This document shows, piece by piece, positions 26,801-37,615 of a stretch of DNA of 64,000 bases. Numbering within the stretch: position 1 is the stretch's first letter; each line of letters begins with the position of its first letter. Source of the stretch: Sitta carolinensis (taxonomy: Eukaryota > Chordata > Aves > Passeriformes > Sittidae). The notes beneath the pieces are model-generated. The model was given only the letters and a program-made list of their open reading frames with translations, was not told where the DNA came from and searched no databases. The translations under genes and the position numbers were made by a program. The DNA is taken from contig JAVUNC010000004.1 of the NCBI GenBank assembly GCA_032173965.1, positions 26,451,001 through 26,515,000 of the forward strand. The letters are read 5' to 3'.

Positions 26801-29800
26801 GATATACAAAACCAAACCAAAATCCTGGCCCTATTTGCATTAGTTTGAAAAACTAAATGTCTCATTTGAAAGTTTCAGTGTGATGTTCATAAAGTTTTGA
26901 ATGTTCAGATCTTTTTATTTCTTTCAAACTTATCTGCTCCAATTTCTGTGCGTTCTTTTTTCTTATCTTACACATCTGCCTGTCTGTATTAGCGCAATAC
27001 ACACACATTAAAAAAAAAAAATCTCATAAATTAATATATGTGTGAAATACTGTCATCAGGTTACACAATGAATGACCACAGCAACCCCATTCCTCATTAT
27101 CCCTAAACCACCCGGAGTAAGGAGAAAGAGGTACAGGAGATGGGATAAAGGAGTAAAGTTAAGCCTGTGAAAAAGGGATTGATGGGATTGCAGAGCAGAG
27201 ATGGTTTATTTCTTTTTTTTTTTCTTTTTTTTTCTTTTGTGACCATCCTAGTCTATTTGAAATTGTCAATAAATTACATTTTCCACAAGTCAAGACTTAG
27301 CCAGTAGTTTCCCTGTGTTTAGACCTCTAAGTTTCTAAATCTTATTTTTTCTCCCCATCCTACTGAGGAGCTGGGTGGCATCTGGTAACTAGCCAAGTTT
27401 AAACTGCTATAAGGTTCTGTGCTTTTCCATTGATTTCTACATAAGTAATGAAATTCTCAATTTATTTTCCTATGGCAAGAATTAATTCTGTTTATGGCAA
27501 TTAAGACAAGGCCTCTTCAGGGGTTGCCAGAACCTTGGAAAGGAACCTGTCTTGGAAAATACTAATATAATACTAATTTCCTCATGAACTCACCTATACT
27601 TAAGGTACATTCTGTAAAACCTAACCAACCAAAGAAAAACGTTTAGGCAGAATTACAAAATAAAATTCTCAGGTAGAAATAATTCTGGTTTGTTTTTTTC
27701 TTCTATTTCTCACAATACTAGAGTTGATGACTATAACATTGAACTCGTTCATATAAAAAACCTATTGGCAGTAGAATCTGTTATAGCATTCTTGTTTCAT
27801 CTGTCAGGTTACCAAAACTTGTGCTATATTTATTTGATTAAAAATGAGATTAATAGGTATGGGCATCTTACTGTGAAACTGATAGAATATTCAGAGAGGA
27901 AGTTTTTATAATTATCTAATAATGGCCAAGCTCTTCATTGCTTTAGAATTAACTTTTACAGGCAAATCACTTTAACTGAAAAAACATTTTTTTCAAATGT
28001 TCCACTGTTCCAAGCTTTGCATCATGCATTTTAAGCATAGTGAACTTTACCATGGCTTTCAATAAACACAAAAAATATGAGTGCTGGACGGGTCACATAA
28101 TGAGCTTAGCTTGGTAGAAACTGTCCAATGCATTTTTTACTGGCTACAGACTTTGGGCTTTTATCATATTGCACTCAGATGCAGGAATTCCCTAAGGAAC
28201 ACTGAAAAAGGAAGGTACCACATGAAAGTAGATTATGTGCTGTGTGGTCATCCATCTAGTCTGAAGATTGTGGATGCTGCTGCTGAAGCAGCAGACAACA
28301 CAAATCAATGTGTATGATGTTAAATATATAAACAAACAAACACATAAATAAATAAATATGTGTTCTACTGCTCCTGGAGTCTGAAAAATTGAGAGGAGAA
28401 AAAAAGAACACTGACTTCTGCGTGCACGTGTGTGTGAACTCCACGATTTCTGGGATCCTATATTGGATAAGCATGGATCCTTTTGTTACTGTGCCTTCAC
28501 TAATGGGTTACACTGATTGTTGTCCTAGGACAAATGGCTCTGAATTCAAATATGAGTCAGCTGCCTTATCATTAATACTACTGAAAATTGCTTCTCCTGA
28601 TGTACTTTGAAGCATGTTTCTATAGAGAACTTGAGAAAGCAGCCACTAAGGACTTTACATAAGTCTCCTGAGAGCTTCTCTCAGATTATTGTCTCTAAAA
28701 CCCTTCCCAAAGGAGATGCTGTGATTGTTAATTTTAGAACATTGACAATGAAGCCTTCCCCAAGCTACAAGTATAGCATATCATGTTGATTTTTTTTATT
28801 TCCTTTTTCTCTCTGTATTTTTCTGGGATGTATTATCTAGAATGAAGTAATTTTATTTACTCTGAAGAATAATTTCCCATAGAATGAAGTAAAAAAAAAA
28901 AAAATAGCTCTCCATAGTGGTCAGGAAATGTTTGTTCTCTTCTAAAGTATATTGAATGTGAATCAAAAAGAAAAAAAAAATAGCATTAGCACACTTGAGT
29001 TTATATTTGGTTTTAAAGGCTATTCCATTTTTTCATCTAAAGTTCTGTTCCTATCATATCAGAATCAGAGTCCCTTTATCTTTTTTTTTTATTTATTTCT
29101 GCTGTCTTTCTTAGATTATGGGAGAAATTATTCAATTATTAATGTAATTTAGAGTGGTATGAAAATAGTTAGTAGAGAAAATCTAAGTTGAAAAGAGTAG
29201 TAGCCTACATAGTCCAATAGTCTCAAGTTCAGATCTTGTAAATTTTCTGATTCTGATAGTCAAGAACTTCTCCATACTCATCATAAGCTTATATTGAATA
29301 TCTTTGCAAAGGTAAAATTAATTTTAAAAGGGTAATTAATAGTGCCATTCTCTTGGAGAACTACTTTTAGAACAGGAGCTACAATCCACAAGTTTGGGAC
29401 ATTATCCATATGTTATATTTAACAGCCCCATATTTTCACTAACAAACAGAATTTATCATAGACTTACAAGAGTCTCTGGCTGGTTTAAAGATATCAGACA
29501 TTTGCCACTGGGTTCTGACCCCATCTCTATCCCACATAGTTACCTACAATTTATATTCACAGGGGTAAATATAAGGTGGAATGGACTGATATATCAACAC
29601 TTTGTAAAGACTGAAGGAAACTGAAGCAGCTTATTCTTTATCCCCTTGGAAAGGTGAACCTATCAGCATATTGATCTGGATATACTCTAGTGCAAAGCGT
29701 CCTTCTTCACAGAGGAGGAATGTTGCCTGCAAAACCCCTAAACAGATTCATTCGGATTGTTTAGACAAGATTGGAGTTGGAAGCTTTGCAACTTTTCAGC

Positions 29801-29886
29801 TATCTTTTTTTTCAACTTCAGCTTTCTTCATCATTCTTCTTAACTTGTAAAAGAGTTAAAAGAACAGAGAACTAATTACTTCTAGG

Positions 29887-29907
29887 AAAAAAAAAAAAAA
29901 AAAAAAA
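29887..29907 (+). repeat. Poly(A) run of 21
   Basis: Twenty-one consecutive A bases, followed by GA-rich sequence. No retroposed body is recognisable immediately upstream. Confidence 0.9.
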
Positions 29908-30535
29908 GAAGAAAAAGACCAGGGAATCATAGGACAACTGGACTACATTTAGAGCTTTATTTCTGACTATAATAATGTAAGTGCAATATCAGCTAAATAA
30001 AATTACTTTTTAACTTCTTTGGACACACAGAATTACCCTGATTGTTGACACTTTAATAAATGTATGTCAAATTAGGGTCTTTATTCTCAAAGAGTGTTTT
30101 GGGACAATTACAACACATACTAAACATTTGTTAATAAAAAGTTCCATTCTTTCTAAGGTCATTCTCATTACAAGAGATATTAAACTTTCTCAGTCCACTT
30201 GGATTCAGCCTTTATTTTCCCTATGAGAAAAGCAGATTTTACTGCCAGTAAAAGCTCCCACTGTGCTTAACATGGACATTCTTATTAAGTGATAAATTAT
30301 GTACTTGCTAAATCACAGTTGGTGAGGTGTGACAGCGTTAAAGGAAAGGTTAATCTGTGGAATATCAGGCTACAATGAATACAGTAAAATAACCAGAATG
30401 GCTAAGCCTTGATGAAAATATATTAGAGTTAACGCACTCCTTTCTTTATTTTATTAACCTACCCAATTGCAAACTATATGCATTTCTTCATGCACCAGTA
30501 GTATGGACAGAATTAAAGGAATAGCAGGATGTGGA

Positions 30536-30562
30536 GTGTGTGTGTGTGTGTGTGTGTGTGTG
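30536..30562 (+). repeat. (GT)n microsatellite
   Basis: About 13 uninterrupted GT units, preceded by GGATGTGGA and followed by CCATGCAG. Likely polymorphic, as such dinucleotide runs usually are. Confidence 0.95.
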
Positions 30563-32535
30563 TCCATGCAGAACTGATGAAAAGACATCAATCAGCTATT
30601 CGGTAAAATAATTCATATTTGCAGTGAGATTTCATATAGAGGAAAGCTAACATCTCGTCAATCTTTTCTCAAACAGAATCTCTCTAAGCTTTTTGCTAAT
30701 AGTTCTTATTCACAAAGGAATAAGATAAGACAAATCCTTAGTTGATATAAACTCCTATAATATCAGTTTTGACATATCTCTCTGCTATCCAGGCACTCAT
30801 TCAAAATGCAGGATACAAAAATCCAGATTAATATCAGATACTATTTTCCTACTCTTCATTTACTTGTCCAATGTTCTTGGTTTAAATTAGCTCCTGTGTA
30901 CTCTGTTGAGAACCATGTACATGAAAATGAAAGATTTTAATTAGTAGAGTTTACAAAATAAGTTAAGAGCTCACAAAATGATACAGGAGAATAGAAGAAG
31001 AGAGCTATTACACCCTGAGTTAACCCTTGTGTTATAAAATGTTCTTTACTGCTTTAGTTTAATTTTTTAAGTACTATTTAAGACTCTGTGCTTCCCAACT
31101 CTGATAATACAGATAAAATGCTCATAATGCATTATTATGAACACCTCATTAGCAGGCTGCTATTTCTTGTCAAGACCAACCTTGCTGCTCATCGTATTTC
31201 ATTGCTAGAATCCCCAGAGGTCATTTCACAGGGGCTGTGTCAGCTGATTCTTAGTGTTAGTCATTTTGGCTATGAATTGCTAAAAAACAAGTGAACTGTA
31301 ACAAATTCCATTTCAGAATATTACAAATTCTCTGTTATTACAAATAATATCAACACGGTTTGCCCTGTGTCTCACTTTTGTAGTCCTTTAGCTCAGTAAA
31401 TATGGTATTGCTGAACAAGAAACCAAAGGGTTTGTTCTAACACTGCAAGGCTGCAAACTGGGGCTTATCAAGCCTGATTTGTCTGGATTTGTCTTAATCT
31501 TGCCTGGAATTTTATTTTAGCTTTTATAGGCCTAGTAGACTCATATCTAATTTGTTTGAGTTTTGCTTTTCTTTGTATAATGGCGTGCTGATGTCTCTTT
31601 TTATAATAATTCCAATATAGCTTAGATAGTGATAACAAATACTATTCCAGTGACACATTTTTTTTGTGCATAGAATAAATTATGTGGTATTGTGGAACAC
31701 AAGTACTGGATAAAAGTTGATGTCTTGAAAAATATAAACATAGGATGAGAGGTGAAGGCTATCAGGAAACGATCACTGAATATCTCCTGATCATTAAAGA
31801 GATGAAAAATTTGAAGCTGGATGAAAATGTCTTTAGGAATATCAAAAGACAAGCTTTGAACATAAATAAAACACCACTAACATAAAAAAAAAAAAAATCA
31901 GATGTAACAGAGAAAAACAAAAAAAAAAGCAAGAAAATGCTATGTTAGAAGATGCTTAGAAGTCTCCCCTAGTATACATCTCTCCAGTACAAGAAAGAAG
32001 AAGCCCCCACTGCATTCCCTTGGTGAAGGATTCTGGATGACAATGCACCATAACCCTTTCTCCCTGAATTAAACCAATGGAAGTATGTAGTTTTTCTATA
32101 AGTTTCAAGCGTTAAAGTACTATTACTGTGAACGAATTTCAGTATTTGGATAACTTGCATGGTAAGTCTTAGTACTTCTGTAATTGGACCAATAATACAT
32201 TTTTGCAAGAATTTTAATTCTAAATAGACCTACTAATTAGGTCTAATTAACTCAAGTTAATTCTTGACTTTACATACAAGGCATCTCTCTCGTCCAGTTG
32301 AGACACTGAAGTTTTAATGAGACATATTAGTAGAGGCAAAAGGACTTAAAATTTAATTGAACCTTTTTTCCTCTGCTCTTTCACATATCTGTAGTGCATT
32401 CTACACCTACAGGCTCTGCTGGGTACTTACAGTATTAAGCACTATGAAATTTGGAAACTGGCAAAAACTAATCCCTTCCAAACACAGACTGACTTAAAAA
32501 AGTGAAGCAATAGTGTCACCTGGAAAAAATGTTGA

Positions 32536-32960
32536 TTCACAGAATAGTAGGTTGGAAGCAACCTAAAGGACTGTCAGATCCAACATTTCTTGGCAAAACA
32601 CTGTTTAGACAAGATGCCTCAGCACGCTGTCCAGTTGACTCTTAAAAGTATCCAATGTTGTCCAATCCATCACTTCCCTGTCAAGATTATTCTGATGGCT
32701 GATTGTTTATATTGTGAAAAATTGTCCTATTGTGTCCAACCAGAATCTCCTCAGGACCAAGTTGTACTCATGACTTTTTCCTTGGAAAAAGAGTCTCCAT
32801 GTTCTTTGTAGACACCCTCTGGATATTGGAACACGGTAATAAAGCCCTGTAAGCTTCCCACCCAAGTCTTCTTTTCTCAAAACTGACTGTACTCAGTTCT
32901 CTTGCTCTCCTTTCCTCATAAGGCAAGAAAGAAAGTTTCTCCTTTCCTCATAAGGCAAGC
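32536..32960 (-). mobile_element. CR1 LINE 3' fragment, minus strand
   Basis: The plus strand shows the reverse complement of a CR1 3' end. It starts with tcacagaatagtaggttgga, followed by the usual series of landmarks: a diverged TTGGCAAAACACTG, CAGCACGCTGTCCAG, the CCAATCCATCACTTCC region and the ATTGTCCTA stretch. It is old and well diverged. The far (5') end fades out near a 22-base direct repeat at 32906-32927 and 32938-32959. Confidence 0.8.
32906..32959 (+). repeat. 22-base direct repeat, period 32
   Basis: The unit tctcctttcctcataaggc plus AAG occurs at 32906-32927 and again, without mismatch, at 32938-32959, separated by ten bases. It is a local duplication inside or at the edge of the CR1 fragment and is younger than that element, since the copies are identical. 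Confidence 0.95.
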
Positions 32961-35033
32961 TTACCAATCCATGGTCATGAGCAATAAATAACTGTGACTG
33001 TTTCTTTGGCTGATGTGAGAAACACTTCAAGTTTTCCCATAGTGGTGGTCAGGGGAGAAGGCTTGTGAACTACAACAGCAAGAACAAACTGTGATATATA
33101 AAAAAATGCCCTTAATGACTAGGAAAAACTCATTTAAAATCTAACCTTTTACTTTGGATTCCCCAAAAGCATGATCAGACAATATTGCAATCTATCCAGA
33201 CTACTAGCATCCACAGCGATTTTTGTGGTGCAGACATTTTAGGAGAGCATATAGCTTCATTTAATAGTATTAGAGAACACTGTCAAGTCAGTTTATTTAT
33301 CCGGGGACACATTCAACTGCCTTCAATGTACTTAAAACTCTTAAAAACAGCAATTTCACAGAAAAAGTCAGAACATCTTACCGAAAGAATGGACAAGGCT
33401 ATAATAGTTTTTGGAAAGCTAAAATCACATAGACAAAAAAGACCTAAAAGAAATTAGTGGGAAAAGAAAGAACTGTGAAGAACTATCTGAGTGCAAACAT
33501 TCTACTGACTGTGCAATTTGTAAAGTACTTATTCTTTGTTCCAGATGACTGTTGAAGAATCATGTAATACTACATGTTGCTTCTTGGTAAGATTGTCTAA
33601 GTGTCAATGGGTTTGAAACTAATTTTTAAGAGCTCCACACAATAACTGGAACCTAAGTCGATTTTCATCTTATACTGTATAATTGCAACATCCTGCATGG
33701 AAACAAAAAAATCTCTAGACTCTGTTGCTAGCACATACCTTCCACAACACATGCACAAACTAAAGCTCTTCGTAAAAGCAGAAAACTAAAATATATATTA
33801 AGGATAAACAAGAACATGTATAGAAACTGTTACTCACAATTTCTGGTGTAGATGAAACAAAAAAGGTCAGTTTTTTCTGCATATTTTCACATATATTTTT
33901 TCTTAGCAGAGGATATTCTGCTTCAAGGCAAGCATATCTATTACGTATGAGAAGGGAAAATTTGCATCTTACATCATCTAGTATCTTACAAATATTAATG
34001 ACTATCTGTGCTAAGTTACCAATGCTGCTGAAAACAGATCATACTCAGCTCCTGATTAGGCTAAGAATTGGATTCCTCTTCCCATTCCCACTCCCTCACC
34101 CCTAAATGGACAGGATGAGCATAACCATAAAGATGGTGTTACATAGTGCTCAGTTATAAATGGTATTTGTAAAGTTTTTTTGTGGAAATAATGTATTATC
34201 CCTTTTTACTACCATTGACATTTATGCTCTCCTGTCCACTTGAAACACTTCTATTACAATGCAATTATTTTCCTATCTTCTTGCACTAAGTTGGAGGTTC
34301 TTTTCAAATCTTTATCTGCCTAAAAAGCGCATCTCCAACCTTGAACATCTGCCTTATCTACTCAACTTTGTGCATTCTACTTGCTAAACTCTGTTTAGAA
34401 CATTTGTACTTAATAAAGGTTTTATTCTTGCCCTCTGCAGTGTGTACTGCCCTGGTTCTTATTTTTGTCTCCTAGTGTTTGGTTGCTAGCTATAGTGTTT
34501 TGGGTGGGATCCAGTCACCTGCATAGAGATACTAAAGAGCAATTTCAGCAGTCTAATGTATTCCACCAAGCTTCTTGCTACATTTCCAGAAGTGCTTAGC
34601 TTTCCTGGAGGTCTCATACAATAGTTACCACCCTCTGTGTGTCTCAGATTCAGAAGGAAAATTATGATTGCACAATACCTACTGTTCTCCAATGAATGTG
34701 ATTTGTGCCAATAACAGTAAAAACAAGCCCTATATTGACCTGGCACTGCAAGGTCTCAAGATTTATCTCAGCTTATTTGGGTCTGAATTGGATTTGCTGT
34801 GTTGGAGCATCTATGCTGAGCTCAGTGGCTGCTGCTTCCCCCATTCCTGCTTCAGCTCTGGGGATGCCCCTCTGGGGACAGAGTCATTCTCGCTGCCCAA
34901 GCGACTGACAGATAAATCACAGACTTTTGTGTGGGTTGATGCATTAAGGAAACCCCAGTGGACTCAAACGATGAGAAGTAAGAAGTCCTCACCAGCTGTG
35001 GCAGTGTGTTTTTTGAGTTTTAAAATTTTATAC
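32961..35033. other. Presumed EYS intron without recognised features
   Basis: AT-rich to mixed sequence. An exon-like 100-base block on the minus strand at 33838-33937 is described in the findings but not accepted. The last 250 bases before 35034 are less AT-rich and hold an open plus-strand frame with no recognisable content. Confidence 0.4.
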
Positions 35034-35500
35034 TGTTAAATGGTTCGTTCCATGTACCTGCTATGTTCTTTTAGTCCTGTTTAGTTCATCCCGGTTACTG
35101 TTGTCCGTCAATCCTGAGCTGTGTAACTCCCAGACCCTGTCTGTCACTCTGTGGCCTCGCCTCCAGCCTGGAAAGTTCTAACAGGTTCACAGGGTGATTG
35201 GACAGAGTCTGGGGTCCCTCCCCCTGCTGTATCCCGGTTTGTTTCCCTACCTGTCATTTGGTTAGAGAGCCATCCCTCACTTGTCCCTAATTGGTCCCGA
35301 GTCAAACCCCACCCCTGATTCCTCCCCCCTTGATAAGGCGCTGCACTCAGGTGCTTTGCCTGGTGCTTTTGCCAGAGCAGTGACTGAGGCTGTTCCCACA
35401 GTGGGACAAATAAAGTCAGTGGTTTAACCCCAAGCGGCGCCTCCCTCTCTCTGTTCCTGCCGTTGTCATCTACTGCCTGCAGACAAACCAAGACCCACGG
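35034..35500 (+). mobile_element. Endogenous retrovirus LTR, plus strand
   Basis: A GC-rich block with abrupt left border, starting TGTTAAATGG, in otherwise AT-rich DNA. In order it has a U3-like CT-rich region, a TATA-like box (TTGATAAGG) near 35330, and a polyadenylation signal AATAAA at about 35408-35413, about 75 bases downstream. This is the arrangement of an avian retroviral LTR. No gag, pol or env reading frame follows. GC-rich sequence continues to about 35650, so the right border is uncertain and no target duplication was found. It is best read as a solo LTR or an LTR with a scrap of leader. Confidence 0.65.
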
Positions 35501-36839
35501 GGTTGGCAAGGTTCATCCTGATACCGAGCCGTACCCCTGCTGCTGCTGTGGTGCCAGGGCTGGCTGAGGCAGAGACTGAGAGGACACCTCTACAACCAGC
35601 AGCATCATGCTCCTCCTCACAGAGACGTCATCAGCATCCTCATGGCTTCTCACAGCCTACGCCATATTTTGTATAAGGAAGACTTGAAATGCCAGCCTTT
35701 ATTGTATGGAGAAACATTGGAAGTGTGAGCATAACAAATAAAAGACCAGCTATTAAAAAAAATGCAAAAGGAAATTATATAACACTCTAATTGCATTTGC
35801 TAATGTGTTTTTTTGTTAACTAGGAAATTTAGTTCACCAAAATGATAAAAGTAGTTCATGGCTCCACTATATATTTTGTGTTCCCCTTTTCCTAACCCAA
35901 CATTGATTGCAAACCTTTCTAGACAATGAAATGCCACCCCCAGGACAACTCCTATGCCTTCAGTCACTTCCATTGCACTCCACAGCTCAACCCATCGTCT
36001 GAAATGAAGTGCTACACCTGATGTTACCTGATGAGGTAAATAGCTTGAAGCTACTCTAATACCTTCTCTGCAGAAAGTGATATTGGAAATTAAAACCTCA
36101 TGATTAAGTATTCAGGAACAGCAATCAGCATTTGCATACAAAGATTTGATTTAGCTGATTTCCTGTACTTTATTCATTCTTTCCTGGCACTCAGAAAGCT
36201 ATCATAAATATCTGTTAAGAAAGTTACACAACACTTCTTTTATTTATTTTATAATTTCTTCAGGCCTTAGTCTCTCGAGTAAGACATGTCCTTGGTCTGC
36301 AGTGGTTCACACTGTAGATGCTCACAAAGGTGTGCCACTTCTCAGGTGCACTGTGAGTTCACAGAAGGGAGAAGAACATAGGGATGACTTAGAATTCCCT
36401 GTTAACCTTTGCCAAAATGCTCTTTAAATGTGACATGGCCTAGTAATGAAATTCACTTTATGAGTTGCAAGTTTGACGTGTGTCTGTCCACTATAAAAAT
36501 TGGCTGATGTGGAGCGAGGGGGCATAAAGCAGAGACTTGGAAAAGAGGGGCACCCTCCCTTCCCCACCAACTGACCTAACAGGGAAGAGCCAACAAGCAG
36601 GATCCCACCTATGGGCTAGTGGCTGGGAGAAGCCGTTAGCCTTGGAAGGCCCTGGAAGCTGCCAGAAGAGATGGTGTAACAACGCCGTGTTACTGTATCC
36701 AAGATCCAGGTCCCCCGTGGTGTCTGCATGGGGAAGGCAGCTCTGTGGTTATTTTCCACAAGGATACCTTCCTTAGCAGTGGCCACGTGGCCCACCACAA
36801 GAGGCAAGTCCGGGGTCCGGGTCTCGGCAGACCCTGGAA

Positions 36840-37290
36840 ACTGTAGCACCGGCTGAAAGCAGGGAGATTATCAAGGCTTTGCAGAGAAGCTAGACGATCA
36901 GTGGAGAAAGAAACCGATTTTACTGTGGTTCGGTGAAAGCTTTTATTTGCTCCGGCAGAAGCCTCCGAACACGTTGACCAGCACGAGCAGAATCCCGACC
37001 ATGCGGCGCGCCGCTGGTTTTACCCGGGAGGAGGGGGCGACCCAGAGCGACCCCGGGCAATCCCAGAGTGGGGGAGTGACCCGGGGCAGAAGGACAAGGC
37101 AGGGGTCCAGTCCCCTTTGGGGAGGGGGGGCTGTTCCGGTTTGCCAATCACTCGGCAGCCCTCTCCTGGGGTGACAGGGAGACCTCTTATATTGAAATTC
37201 GGACCCTCAGGATTGACAGGGGTGGCTCTGGTGGTCGGGGGGGGGGGGTGAGGTGAGAGGAGATTGCTCAATCACACGACACAACAAGAT
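36840..37290 (-). mobile_element. Endogenous retrovirus LTR, minus strand, with GC-rich flanks
   Basis: Read on the minus strand, this block has a TATA box (caatataagagg) at about 37194-37183, a GC-rich transcribed part, and a polyadenylation signal AATAAA at 36947-36942. The TATA-to-AATAAA distance is about 245 bases, as expected for U3-R of an LTR. The minus-strand start may be the TGTGATTGAG near 37277. GC-rich sequence goes on to about 36511 on the U5 side and could be leader. No retroviral reading frame is recognisable. Family membership (gamma- or beta-like) cannot be decided from this alone. Confidence 0.6.
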
Positions 37291-37439
37291 GGATAGCCAC
37301 AGCCTGGATCCACAACAGGGCTAACCCAGAGCATGGGATAACCCACCTCTGCAGCTGCAGGGGTCAGGAAAGGCTGCATGAAACAGGAAACAAACAAACA
37401 AGTCAACCTGGCCCCAACCTCTGCTCTGAGAACAAAAGC

Positions 37440-37558
37440 ACAAAATACAGACAAAACAAAACAAAACAAAACAAAACCCAAAAAAACCTCCCCCCAAAAA
37501 ACCCTCCCAAAAACAATTTGGGAGGAACAGAAGGAAAAAAACCAAAACCAAAAACAAA

Positions 37559-37609
<51 letters not shown>

Positions 37610-37615
37610 GGCAAG
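37440..37615 (+). repeat. (AAAAC)n and a 43-base poly(A) run
   Basis: An A/C-rich tract with four to five AAAAC units at about 37455-37480 and more CAAA/CCAAAA units runs into 43 consecutive A bases at 37560-37602. It adjoins the minus-strand LTR block. The long A run makes apparent Phe- or Lys-only reading frames that are not genes. Confidence 0.95.

Larger units (their letters stand above)
21687..32535 (-). other. EYS: Presumed EYS intron, proximal part of upstream intron
   Basis: About 10.8 kb of AT-rich sequence lies directly upstream (in EYS direction) of the first visible exon. I saw no LINE, LTR or RNA gene here. It holds simple repeats: an A run of 21 at 29887-29907, a (GT)n at 30536-30562, a pyrimidine-rich stretch at 27205-27240, and A/T-rich tracts such as AAAC/AAAT units at 28328-28358. 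An exon-like block at 22630-22709 is discussed in the findings but not accepted as coding. Calling this intron is an inference from the missing previous EGF exon. Confidence 0.5.

Noticed and set aside
28320..28360. AAAC/AAAT repeat as a CRISPR-like or satellite array
   Set aside because: It is a short A-rich tetranucleotide run with no spacers or regular longer unit. No CRISPR array or satellite exists in this window.
34668..35039. 123-codon plus-strand frame before the LTR
   Set aside because: Composition is unremarkable, no motif or homology is recognised, and it ends just at the LTR border. Probably chance.
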